Shown here: positions 40,401 to 49,237 of the stretch, piece after piece
Layout: each line of letters starts with the position of its first letter
How positions within the stretch are numbered: position 1 is the first letter of the stretch
Source: Diplonema papillatum
Taxonomy: Eukaryota > Euglenozoa > Diplonemea > Diplonemida > Diplonemidae
Length of the DNA: 64,000 nt
NCBI GenBank assembly: GCA_030068145.1
Contig: JAPJBO010000180.1
Span: forward strand, 1-64,000
Direction: 5' to 3'
Translations under genes and position numbers: made by a program
The notes under the pieces: model-generated
What the model saw: the letters and a program-made list of their open reading frames with translations, nothing else
Database searches by the model: none
What the model was told of the DNA's origin: nothing

Positions 40401-42216
40401 CTCGCTTGCGCACATCCTGGGATGCCGCAAAGGCGTTTCTGACTTTGTGGCGACCCGGGAGTCAGGTATTCCGCCGCTGGAGGTGTACGTGGACGTCAGA
40501 CTCGGCAGCCTCTGGGAGAGAATGTTGCCCCGCAAGCACCTCTGGCCGGACGTCTTCAGACTGCCGTCCACACTGAGTCGACGATACACAGAGCTGACGC
40601 TGAAAGCCGGCACCCGCAACCTGCCGAGGGAACTCTGGGTGCACAACCCCTTCGCCCCTTGGCACCCACGTCCGGCGGTAGACATCAACCCCTCCCTGCC
40701 CGGCGGAAAAAAGGCAGCAGCACCTTCCGAGAAGAAACGTTCTGTCGAGAGCCAACTGCGTAAGCTCCCAGCCCCGGACTGTACGGTGTGGACCGATGGA
40801 TCCGTACGCAGGGTACAGCCGCCGCCTCCACAGCCCGGTTCTCAAGCAGAACGCAACATATGGCCATGGTCCATGAAATGCGTAGACACCTGGACCTGGG
40901 GCGGAGCTGCAGCCTTGATTGAGTGCGCGCCCACGATCTCCCTTGCAAACGACCATGGCTTCGAGATCCGCCAGCGAGACGCCGTCCGTTCGACCACCCT
41001 CTCACACGCCGCTGGACGCTTTCCCTCCAGCCTCAAGGCGGAGACGCTCGCATTGGCCGCGGCCCTCAGGGCCCTCCTTAGGCTCCTCACGCCCACCACC
41101 GCGCCCCGAACGGTCTTACTGCTGTCAGACTCGCAGTCGCTATTGCAACGTTTGGCGAGCGGCCCACAGACGCAGAAGCAACCCCTCATGGTACACATCT
41201 GGACCATGCTCCGTATCCTCACACGGTTAGGATACACAGCAACGCTCCAGTTTGTGTACGGACACTGTGGCCTGCGCGGAAACGAGGTGACCGACGGACT
41301 GGCGAGGCACGCCACTCTCCAACACCACAGAGAGCTGTCGCGGTGCCGGGGTAACCCCACAAGGGAGTGTCCGATCGCGGCGGAGGATGCGGTGGCGCGC
41401 TACAAGGCGTACCTGTCCGCCGTGTCCACCGAGGCCATGGCGCGAGCGGCGTTTGAAAGGGCGACCAAACACCGCATCACACTGCCCTACGCCCGGATCG
41501 TGGATGGGCGGAACATCAAGCGCCCAGCTCACCTCACGACGCGCGCTGAGCGGGTGATCCGGCAGTTCAGGACTGGTCACCACCCGCTAGTGATGACCAT
41601 GTACGCCCCGGACTACGCCGATCTCGACAAGCAGGAAAGGCGGCGTGCCTATCGCAGCTGTGCACTGTGCGGCAAGCACCGCCCGAACGTGCTCGAACAC
41701 CTGCTCGTTGAATGCGACGATGCGGCTAGCCAGCCACACCGCAGGAGCATGTGGTCGAAGGCTCTGGTCGGCAAGGGGCCCGAGGCCGCGTCACGCCTGC
41801 CGCCCGGAGCTACCAATGCCGACAAGCTGTGGCACGTCCTTTTCAAGTTTCCCGAGCTCGCCCTCGAGTACTTGCAGGATGCGGGTTTAATCCCTCGGTT
41901 CGTTAACGTGAGACCAGATTGTGGGGAGGCGCTGACCCCTTCCGGCTCAATCTGTGACGGAAGGTCTGTGTGGAGCTCACAGACTGTCACCTCGCAGATT
42001 AGTGCCCCACAGAGCACTCCGGCTAGCAGACAGCCGGTAAGCCTCAGCCGTGAACCAGTGGACTCGGAAGCCAGCGAGCCATACCGCAATTTGCACGACG
42101 ACGGCCCGCCTCTCCGCACCAGCAGGTCTCCCACGCCCGACTTGGAGTCGGTGGCGGCTGGTGGGATCTGCTACACAGACGCCATCAGCAGTGACGGCTC
42201 AAACGACTGGGCCTGA
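37378..42216 (+). CDS. LINE ORF2: endonuclease, reverse transcriptase, RNase H, zinc knuckle (up to 1,612 aa)
   Basis: Positions count from 37,378. Apurinic-type endonuclease: FNCRSF (N94), LLLQETW (E127), GDLNVHHADW (~232) and SDHRP (~305). Reverse transcriptase: SFDLANAFD (D679), GVPQGTVLGP and FADD (D782-D783). RNase H: VWTDGS (D1140), KAETLAL, LLSDSQS and GHCGLRGNEVTD. A CxxCx9Hx4C knuckle lies near 1429-1445. All catalytic motifs look intact. The frame begins at GTG, and its first ATG is codon 182, inside the endonuclease and after two of its catalytic motifs. Expression must therefore use a +1 shift from ORF1 in the 107-nt overlap, a non-AUG start, or another mechanism. The presence of RNase H separates it from L1-type elements. 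Confidence 0.93.
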   Translation: MVGGPPARLPAGSPAALEPRRTQVREGTCPIPFVLRDEGSPTAGPLGPKNARVGTEQRSLRRKRGPPLGKQNGVRREKTGLHSPESTLRVISFNCRSFKAREYPPNSQDEISRLVARHQPDILLLQETWLSDKSLPPVLPGYRAHRRDRPGGGGHGGVLTFVKSDLAATQIPVGPFGGDGAMESIAVAVERAGLPPIRVYNVYRPPQPTASESGKLNMRPFPMDDGVVVAGDLNVHHADWSQGVGNPGGVVLRDWLLRNSARTWNDPASPTMCHRKHARPSSPDIVVASETPDFVTCWKVLEPWGSDHRPVYFELPRGYRQARAKLQKGYSWKKADWGKMKAYLDEQSEKLLAGRYGRHDIMGKVTSLLQDGLRKFVPTSSSERVHRAWWTPELSRLETEKAALHAAASADPLDREKANAYEKAKTTFSTEATKAKAGYWGGIVANINAFTDLGLLYRQIRRIDGRSQRYSVPPIRVGNVYVVDAAEKADIFGDHLATLCRREGPRAVRPAYIHPSGDFEEAVIPFTEGELDRAIAELRDTTSLDPDGICSSLLSHIGDATKGLLLEMYNISWTTAAVPQSWRDAHVIPVPKPDKDHSRPEGYRPISLTSVISKLMEVMIKNRLSFITESPKFPHVRPFCDSQGGFRKGRGTEEQVLSMVTAMDLARSNGYYSCLLSFDLANAFDTVDHDYLLAVMEKRGVPPRFTRWIRAFLRGRTAAYKVDGKVGKKVSLSRGVPQGTVLGPILFLFCIDGLGVKLEEISSALGNTKAGPNYLTPSLFADDVGVVVSALTVAELEVKAQMVVDAVEKWVAGARMKLAHHKTEAVLICPPGKSTVPPRLRFRNARSSIRIPGSQLPAWIRRYSHTFVANEAQYRVHEGKRVEAVNGHSGFSNDDIHAIHGEVRNQWVVLDLTEPVRWVKQTKLLGLIIDDELSFHAHAERAIKRMAQRGNLLRHLSGKAWGCSTATLRSLYLTYVIPSVTYCLSVYGPYLLKSSRAYLRSFERLHTSSLAHILGCRKGVSDFVATRESGIPPLEVYVDVRLGSLWERMLPRKHLWPDVFRLPSTLSRRYTELTLKAGTRNLPRELWVHNPFAPWHPRPAVDINPSLPGGKKAAAPSEKKRSVESQLRKLPAPDCTVWTDGSVRRVQPPPPQPGSQAERNIWPWSMKCVDTWTWGGAAALIECAPTISLANDHGFEIRQRDAVRSTTLSHAAGRFPSSLKAETLALAAALRALLRLLTPTTAPRTVLLLSDSQSLLQRLASGPQTQKQPLMVHIWTMLRILTRLGYTATLQFVYGHCGLRGNEVTDGLARHATLQHHRELSRCRGNPTRECPIAAEDAVARYKAYLSAVSTEAMARAAFERATKHRITLPYARIVDGRNIKRPAHLTTRAERVIRQFRTGHHPLVMTMYAPDYADLDKQERRRAYRSCALCGKHRPNVLEHLLVECDDAASQPHRRSMWSKALVGKGPEAASRLPPGATNADKLWHVLFKFPELALEYLQDAGLIPRFVNVRPDCGEALTPSGSICDGRSVWSSQTVTSQISAPQSTPASRQPVSLSREPVDSEASEPYRNLHDDGPPLRTSRSPTPDLESVAAGGICYTDAISSDGSNDWA

Positions 42217-42868
42217 CGACGCCGCATCGTTCAACTCCACTGTTATCGAACCCAACGACACCACGCAACGTGCTGCTTCAAGACGGCAACGTAACATCAC
42301 CTACAAACCCACGGCCTTCAAGAAGTGCTGCCAGACAACGCCGATGAACTCGCAGCTGCCGTGTGCGTGTCCTTGAGCTTCCACATTGTCGCCTCGGCCA
42401 AAGCCAGCGTGTGCACAAACAAACGCCGTCGAACTCAGCTCTGCAAAAAACGACTGTTGCACTTGCTACCAAGCACCGCAAACCGCTGCGCCTCCAAAGG
42501 CAGCAAGAATATAAACTGAAGCACAAACTACAAATGCACCGACAACAGCAAAAGTGTTCCATAAACTGTGCACTGGCTACCAAGGCACCACCAACTGTTG
42601 CACCTACATCAAACAAAAAAACATACAAGACAAACCCAGAGAGTTCGGGTACAGCACGAAGCGACCCACTGTAACCCTGGGTAAACGTTAAAAAGTTACA
42701 CAATGAAACAAGAGACAACGAAATCACCCCACCCTAGCCTAGCAAACAACCTAGCCCCCAACAAACTAGCCTGTGCCTTGTGCAGCACACAGTGTCTAAC
42801 CTGCGTGGCATGTTACTTGACAGTAACACGGCCCAGTAAAGCCGTTTCCCGCCGTGTCGGGTGTCAAC
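42217..42868 (+). other. LINE 3' untranslated region
   Basis: A-rich on the plus strand, many stops, ends at the poly-A. It has GTAAACGTTAAAAAGTTACACAATG near 42,680. No conserved ORF is seen. Confidence 0.6.
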
Positions 42869-42888
42869 AAAAAAAAAAAAAAAGCGAA

Positions 42889-42906
42889 TTTTTTTTTTTT
42901 TTTTTT
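42889..42906. repeat. T18 tract after the LINE target duplication
   Basis: A15-GCGAA-T18 forms a near-perfect A/T hairpin. AGCGAAT occurs on both sides of the T-run (42,883-42,889 and 42,910-42,916). The A-tract and T-tract may have been adjacent in the pre-insertion target. Confidence 0.7.
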
Positions 42907-42922
42907 AGTAGCGAATGAACGT

Positions 42923-42992
42923 GGCAACGTGGTTGAGTCGCAAGGTTAGCGACTTCGAAGACACTGACGCGGGTTCAAACCCCGACGCCCGA
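42923..42992 (+). other. tRNA-like sequence with A- and B-box-like motifs (SINE head or tRNA pseudogene)
   Basis: GGCAACGTGGTTGAGTCGCAAGG resembles the start of a tRNA with an A box. GGGTTCAAACC (42,971-42,981) is a good B box about 40 bp further on. The T-stem pairs at four of five positions, but the acceptor and anticodon stems do not form. It is therefore not a functional tRNA by eye. ATTATTTT follows as a weak Pol III stop. Confidence 0.35.
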
Positions 42993-43057
42993 TTATTTTC
43001 AAAATTCCGTCGAATTTTTTCGCAGCACTCATCGAGCTGCTCGCAAAGGGCACTTTC

Positions 43058-46000
43058 TCCGCCCGGCGGCACAAGCGTGTTCTCGGCAAGAACACACGTG
43101 TGCTGCCACAATTTGGACGGAGACGTCAAAGTTCTGTCACTTTGAGAGGTGCACACGCGTGATCTCGGCCAGAACACGCTTGTGCCTCCACCTGACTAAA
43201 ATGGAAAAACGTCCAGCTGCCGGGATTGAACCCGCGTCTACAGCACCAAATTGCATAACAACAAAATTGCGACCGGCCAGAATACGCTTGTGCGACCAGC
43301 TCGCACCCGGCGGCACAAGCGTGTTCTCGGCAAGAACACACGTGTGCTGCCACAATTTGGACGGAGACGTCAAAGTTCTGTCACTTTGAGAGGTGCACAC
43401 GCGTGATCTCGGCCAGAACACGCTTGTGCCTCCACCTGACTAAAATGGAAAAACGTCCAGCTGCCGGGCAAATTGCATCCAACAAAATTGCGACCGGCCA
43501 GAATACGCTTGTGCGACCAGCTCGCACCCGGCGGCACAAGCGTGTTCTCGGCAAGAACACACGTGTGCTGCCACAATTTGGACGGAGACGTCAAAGTTCT
43601 GTCACTTTGAGAGGTGCACACGCGTGATCTCGGCCAGAACACGCTTGTGCCTCCACCTGACTAAAATGGAAAAACGTCCAGCTGCCGGGATTGAACCCGC
43701 GTCTACAGCACCAAATTGCATCCAACAAAATTGCGACCGGCCAGAATACGCTTGTGCGACCAGCTCGCACCCGGCGGCACAAGCGTGTTCTCGGCAAGAA
43801 CACACGTGTGCTGCCACAATTTGGACGGAGACGTCAAAGTTCTGTCACTTTGAGAGGTGCACACGCGTGATCTCGGCCAGAACACGCTTGTGCCTCCACC
43901 TGACTAAAATGGAAAAACGTCCAGCTGCCGGGCAAATTGCATCCAACAAAATTGCGACCGGCCAGAATACGCTTGTGCGACCAGCTCGCACCCGGCGGCA
44001 CAAGCGTGTTCTCGGCAAGAACACACGTGTGCTGCCACAATTTGGACGGAGACGTCAAAGTTCTGTCACTTTGAGAGGTGCACACGCGTGATCTCGGCCA
44101 GAACACGCTTGTGCCTCCACCTGACTAAAATGGAAAAACGTCCAGCTGCCGGGATTGAACCCGCGTCTACAGCACCAAATTGCATCCAACAAAATTGCGA
44201 CCGGCCAGAATACGCTTGTGCGACCAGCTCGCACCCGGCGGCACAAGCGTGTTCTCGGCAAGAACACACGTGTGCTGCCACAATTTGGACGGAGACGTCA
44301 AAGTTCTGTCACTTTGAGAGGTGCACACGCGTGATCTCGGCCAGAACACGCTTGTGCCTCCACCTGACTAAAATGGAAAAACGTCCAGCTGCCGGGATTG
44401 AACCCGCGTCTACAGCACCAAATTGCATAACAACAAAATTGCGACCGGCCAGAATACGCTTGTGCGACCAGCTCGCACCCGGCGGCACAAGCGTGTTCTC
44501 GGCAAGAACACACGTGTGCTGCCACAATTTGGACGGAGACGTCAAAGTTCTGTCACTTTGAGAGGTGCACACGCGTGATCTCGGCCAGAACACGCTTGTG
44601 CCTCCACCTGACTAAAATGGAAAAACGTCCAGCTGCCGGGATTGAACCCGCGTCTACAGCACCAAATTGCATCCAACAAAATTGCGACCGGCCAGAATAC
44701 GCTTGTGCGACCAGCTCGCACCCGGCGGCACAAGCGTGTTCTCGGCAAGAACACACGTGTGCTGCCACAATTTGGACGGAGACGTCAAAGTTCTGTCACT
44801 TTGAGAGGTGCACACGCGTGATCTCGGCCAGAACACGCTTGTGCCTCCACCTGACTAAAATGGAAAAACGTCCAGCTGCCGGGATTGAACCCGCGTCTAC
44901 AGCACCAAATTGCATAACAACAAAATTGCGACCGGCCAGAATACGCTTGTGCGACCAGCTCGCACCCGGCGGCACAAGCGTGTTCTCGGCAAGAACACAC
45001 GTGTGCTGCCACAATTTGGACGGAGACGTCAAAGTTCTGTCACTTTGAGAGGTGCACACGCGTGATCTCGGCCAGAACACGCTTGTGCCTCCACCTGACT
45101 AAAATGGAAAAACGTCCAGCTGCCGGGATTGAACCCGCGTCTACAGCACCAAATTGCATCCAACAAAATTGCGACCGGCCAGAATACGCTTGTGCGACCA
45201 GCTCGCACCCGGCGGCACAAGCGTGTTCTCGGCAAGAACACACGTGTGCTGCCACAATTTGGACGGAGACGTCAAAGTTCTGTCACTTTGAGAGGTGCAC
45301 ACGCGTGATCTCGGCCAGAACACGCTTGTGCCTCCACCTGACTAAAATGGAAAAACGTCCAGCTGCCGGGCAAATTGCATCCAACAAAATTGCGACCGGC
45401 CAGAATACGCTTGTGCGACCAGCTCGCACCCGGCGGCACAAGCGTGTTCTCGGCAAGAACACACGTGTGCTGCCACAATTTGGACGGAGACGTCAAAGTT
45501 CTGTCACTTTGAGAGGTGCACACGCGTGATCTCGGCCAGAACACGCTTGTGCCTCCACCTGACTAAAATGGAAAAACGTCCAGCTGCCGGGATTGAACCC
45601 GCGTCTACAGCACCAAATTGCATCCAACAAAATTGCGACCGGCCAGAATACGCTTGTGCGACCAGCTCGCACCCGGCGGCACAAGCGTGTTCTCGGCAAG
45701 AACACACGTGTGCTGCCACAATTTGGACGGAGACGTCAAAGTTCTGTCACTTTGAGAGGTGCACACGCGTGATCTCGGCCAGAACACGCTTGTGCCTCCA
45801 CCTGACTAAAATGGAAAAACGTCGGGATTGAACCCGCGTCTACAGCACCAAATTGCATCCAACAAAATTGCGACCGGCCAGAATACGCTTGTGCGACCAG
45901 CTCGCACCCGGCGGCACAAGCGTGTTCTCGGCAAGAACACACGTGTGCTGCCACAATTTGGACGGAGACGTCAAAGTTCTGTCACTTTGAGAGGTGCACA

Positions 46001-46494
46001 CGCGTGATCTCGGCCAGAACACGCTTGTGCCTCCACCTGACTAAAATGGAAAAACGTCCAGCTGCCGGGATTGAACCCGCGTCTACAGCACCAAATTGCA
46101 TCCAACAAAATTGCGACCGGCCAGAATACGCTTGTGCGACCAGCTCGCACCCGGCGGCACAAGCGTGTTCTCGGCAAGAACACACGTGTGCTGCCACAAT
46201 TTGGACGGAGACGTCAAAGTTCTGTCACTTTGAGAGGTGCACACGCGTGATCTCGGCCAGAACACGCTTGTGCCTCCACCTGACTAAAATGGAAAAACGT
46301 CCAGCTGCCGGGCAAAATGCATCCAACAAAATTGCGACCGGCCAGAATACGCTTGTGCGACCAGCTCGCACCCGGCGGCACAAGCGTGTTCTCGGCAAGA
46401 ACACACGTGTGCTGCCACAATTTGGACGGAGACGTCAAAGTTCTGTCACTTTGAGAGGTGCACACGCGTGATCTCGGCCAGAACACGCTTGTGC
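43058..46494. repeat. 243-bp satellite array, about 14 units with 221-bp deletion variants
   Basis: GTGATCTCGGCCAGAACACG recurs at spacings of 244, 221, 243, 221, 243, 244, 243, 244, 243, 221, 243, 235, 243 and 221 bp. The 221-bp units lack ATTGAACCCGCGTCTACAGCAC, which contains an inverted B-box-like GGTTCAATCCC. One unit lacks CAGCTGCC. Within each unit, GGCACAAGCGTGTTCT and near-identical versions occur once forward and twice inverted. All ORFs here are repeat-derived. Confidence 0.95.
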
Positions 46495-47688
46495 CACCTC
46501 GGGAAATTGTCCAAATAGGTTTTCCGACCTCGAAACCCAGCATTGGAAAATTGTCCCACCTCGGGAAATTGTCCAAATAGGTTTTCCGACCTCGAAACCC
46601 AGCATTGGAAAATTGTCCCACCTCGGGAAATTGTCCAAATAGGTTTTCCGACCTCGAAACCCAGCATTAGAAAATTGTCCCACCTCGGGAAATTGTCCAA
46701 ATAGGTTTTCCGACCTCGAAACCCAGCATTGGAAAATTGTCCCACCTCGGGAAATTGTCCAAATAGGTTTTCCGACCTCGAAACCCTGCATTGGAAAATT
46801 GTCCCACCTCGGGAAATTGTCCAAATAGGTTTTCCGACCTCGAAACCCAGCATTGGAAATTGTCCCACCTCGGGAAATTGTCCAAATAGGTTTTCCGACC
46901 TCGAAACCCAGCATTAGAAAATTGTCCCACCTCGGGAAATTGTCCAAATAGGTTTTCCGACCTCGAAACCCAGCATTAGAAAATTGTCCCACCTCGGGAA
47001 ATTGTCCAAATAGGTTTTCCGACCTCGAAACCCAGCATTGGAAAATTGTCCCACCTCGGGAAATTGTCCAAATAGGTTTTCCGACCTCGAAACCCAGCAT
47101 TAGAAAATTGTCCCACCTCGGGAAATTGTCCAAATAGGTTTTCCGACCTCGAAACCCAGCATTAGAAAATTGTCCCACCTCGGGAAATTGTCCAAATAGG
47201 TTTTCCGACCTCGAAACCCAGCATTGGAAAATTGTCCCACCTCGGGAAATTGTCCAAATAGGTTTTCCGACCTCGAAACCCAGCATTGGAAAATTGTCCC
47301 ACCTCGGGAAATTGTCCAAATAGGTTTTCCGACCTCGAAACCCAGCATTAGAAAATTGTCCCACCTCGGGAAATTGTCCAAATAGGTTTTCCGACCTCGA
47401 AACCCAGCATTGGAAAATTGTCCCACCTCGGGAAATTGTCCAAATAGGTTTTCCGACCTCGAAACCCTGCATTGGAAAATTGTCCCACCTCGGGAAATTG
47501 TCCAAATAGGTTTTCCGACCTCGAAACCCAGCATTAGAAAATTGTCCCACCTCGGGAAATTGTCCAAATAGGTTTTCCGACCTCGAAACCCTGCATTAGA
47601 AAATTGTCCCACCTCGGGAAATTGTCCAAATAGGTTTTCCGACCTCGAAACCCAGCATTGGAAAATTGTCCCACCTCGGGAAATTGTA
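46495..47688. repeat. 62-bp satellite array, about 19 units
   Basis: CACCTCGGGAAATTGTCCAA starts a unit every 62 bp (one unit of 61 bp near 46,800). Variants are limited to CAGCATTGG/CAGCATTAG/CTGCATTGG. It abuts the 243-bp array without a spacer. Because 62 is not a multiple of three and the minus strand has no stop codon in any phase, frames up to 371 codons are open there. Confidence 0.95.
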
Positions 47689-47717
47689 CAGGGGGGAGAG
47701 GGGCAGCTGAGGCTCAA

Positions 47718-47763
47718 TGTACCGTACCGTCTCCCGGGGGGCGGTGCCCCCCGGACCCCCCCC
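47718..47763 (+). repeat. Subterminal GC hairpin with GTACCGTACCGT head, right inner copy
   Basis: TGTACCGTACCGT, then a stem CCGGGGGGC/GCCCCCCGG around a short loop, then ACCCCCCC. Same orientation as 48,405-48,450 and inverted relative to 24,684-24,738. Confidence 0.85.
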
Positions 47764-47930
47764 TATATTAAAACTCGCGAGAGAAAACGGGGTTGGTGTC
47801 TATTCTGAAGGGAAAAACGGGCTGCATAAGGTTCTGGCCCCAAACCCCGCTCGCAAAAAAAAAAAAGAAATCGCCGCTGCGCGGGCCACCGGAGGAACAC
47901 CTATAATTGGGGGTGGCGTTCGGCGTCCGC
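47764..47930. other. Spacer between the right-end hairpin and the 41-bp repeats
   Basis: Contains a run of about 12 As at about 47,854. No gene is seen. The 91-codon plus frame starting in the hairpin is not supported. Confidence 0.5.
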
Positions 47931-48345
47931 TTATTTCGACCCAAGGCGTTACATGTCGAATTCGACTCCAAAGTAGCGTGACACGAGCGTGACATGTCAA
48001 ATATGACTGTAAATTAGCGTTACCCGAGCGTTACCTGCCCAATTCGACCGTAAAGTAGCGTGACACGAGCGTGACATGTCAAATTTGACTGTAACGTAGC
48101 GTTACATGAGCGTGACATACCAAATATGACTGTAAATTAGCGTTACCCGAGCGTTACCTGCCCAATTCGACCGTAAAGTAGCGTGACACGAGCGTTACAT
48201 GTCGAATTCGACTCCAAAGTAGCGTGACACGAGCGTGACATGTCAAATTCGACTGTAACGTAGCGTTACATGAGCGTGACATACCAAGTATGGCTGTAAA
48301 CTAGCGTTACACGAGCGTTACCTGCCCAATTCGACCGTAAAGTAC
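47931..48345 (+). repeat. 41-bp subterminal repeat array, about 10 units
   Basis: Units such as GTAGCGTGACACGAGCGTGA-CATGTCAAATTTGACTGTAAC alternate CGTGACA/CGTTACA and CAAATTTGACTGTAA/CAATTCGACCGTAAA variants. The diverged counterpart at the left end lies in opposite orientation. Such arrays near hAT ends are the usual place for transposase binding sites; that role is inferred. Confidence 0.85.
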
Positions 48346-48404
48346 CTGCTGGAACGGGTCGCCGAGTGGTGTGGCCCCCGGACCGCTCATTTCGAGCAAA
48401 CTCA

Positions 48405-48450
48405 TGTACCGTACCGTTCGCCGGGGGGCGAAGCCCCCCGGACCCCCCCC
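48405..48450 (+). repeat. Subterminal GC hairpin with GTACCGTACCGT head, right outer copy
   Basis: TGTACCGTACCGTTCG followed by CCGGGGGGCGAAGCCCCCCGG (9-bp stem, GAA loop) and ACCCCCCCC. It lies about 90 bp inside the transposon end. Confidence 0.88.
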
Positions 48451-48459
48451 ATTGTCGTG

Positions 48460-48542
48460 AGGCTGGTAAGGCCACCAAAAAAAACCCCCAAAAAGGACCT
48501 CACCGTAGGCGGGGGTCAAGGGCCAAGCAAAGTTCCAGGCTG
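48460..48542 (-). repeat. hAT terminal inverted repeat, right
   Basis: The reverse complement begins CAGCCTGGAACTTTGC and continues to GGGGGTTTTTTTTGGTGG. It ends at 48,542, immediately before GTGCCCCT (48,543-48,550). Confidence 0.8.
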
Positions 48543-48970
48543 GTGCCCCTGATGTCGAAATGGGGAAGAAGTTCCGATCTTCGAAAGAACGTCGTTCGTC
48601 TGTACTTCGAATTCCTGTGAGGGTTTCTTCAGATGCATCGGTCAAAACCATCATCAAATTGAGCACGCGCACCGCTCTCTGCACTTGTTCACTTAATCGC
48701 AAAAAAAATGGCATACTTCATTGTTTCCGGTGGGCGCCAAAACAACCGGCATTGAACCTCGTCACCCCGCCATCTTTTATTTTGGTGTCATGTTCTTCCG
48801 GTTGTTTTTATTACCTTTTTTGTCGTTTCAATTTGAATGGTTTCAACTTCTTCTTGCTCGAGTCGGGCCTCCCATAGATGAGAGGCCCCCTTTCCTGGAC
48901 AAGACGGCCGCCTTCTTTGGTTTTCAAAGGTTCGGGATTCACGAGGGGGCCGCTAGGGCCACCGGTGCGG
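48543..48970. repeat. Module E, copy 2, right half
   Basis: Starts with the right copy of the 8-bp duplication and follows 19,503-19,920 and 52,900-53,320 to the boundary CACGAGGGGGCCGC...GGTGCGGG. Short frames here are not conserved between copies. Confidence 0.9.
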
Positions 48971-49237
48971 GTTACTATATAAGTATGCTTGCTTGTCTGT
49001 CTGTCTGTCTGTCTGTTCGTCACAATGAAAAATTCCAAGCAAAAATTTCACCTTTGTCAAAAAAAAATTCTGAAAAACTCAAAATTCAGAATCCAGTTTC
49101 TATTGGTTTTCCTATGAACCAGACCTGCAAACCAGCCATTTTTTGGCAGCATCCAATTCCACAGGTCATAGGTTACTATATAATTATGTGGCTTGTCCGT
49201 CTGTCTGTCTGTCTGTTCGTCACAATGAAAAATTTCA
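48971..49237 (+). repeat. S201 satellite, one full unit and one truncated unit
   Basis: TTACTATATAAGTATGCTTG (48,971) and TTACTATATAATTATGTGGC (49,172) begin the units. The first carries the micro-ORF. The second breaks off after CACAATGAAAAATTTCAAGC and joins AAGAGACAACCAATAGCC of module U. Confidence 0.9.

Larger units (their letters stand above)
35283..42873 (+). mobile_element. 5'-truncated LINE retrotransposon nested in the hAT element
   Basis: Two overlapping ORFs, a ~650-bp 3' UTR and a poly-A tail (A15 at 42,869-42,883, partly target duplication) define the element. The ORF order, with endonuclease, RT, RNase H and a C-terminal CCHC in ORF2, fits apurinic-endonuclease LINEs of the I/Ingi-like group. 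The 5' end is placed where the putative 16-bp duplication stops, which cuts into ORF1. That would explain why ORF1 has no ATG near its start. Confidence 0.8.
24363..48542 (-). mobile_element. Giant hAT-superfamily DNA transposon, 24.2 kb
   Basis: The left end reads CAGGGTGGAACATAAG. The reverse complement of the right end reads CAGCCTGGAACTTTGC. Further in, both ends have a T-run followed by GGTGG and ACC, so the terminal inverted repeats are imperfect and about 80 bp long. GTGCCCCT is present on both sides (24,355-24,362 and 48,543-48,550). An 8-bp duplication with CAG-type ends is diagnostic of hAT elements. Two empty paralogous sites, at 19,503 and 52,900, confirm both boundaries. The only credible gene is the 2,515-aa USP/hAT protein on the minus strand. 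The element also carries a nested LINE and satellites; without the LINE and its target duplication it would be about 16.6 kb, far larger than typical 2-5 kb hATs. Strand is given as that of the transposase. Confidence 0.93.

Noticed and set aside
46435..47550. 371-aa repeat protein on the minus strand
   Set aside because: The frame is an automatic result of a stop-free 62-bp satellite. No start context, promoter or non-repeat domain is present.
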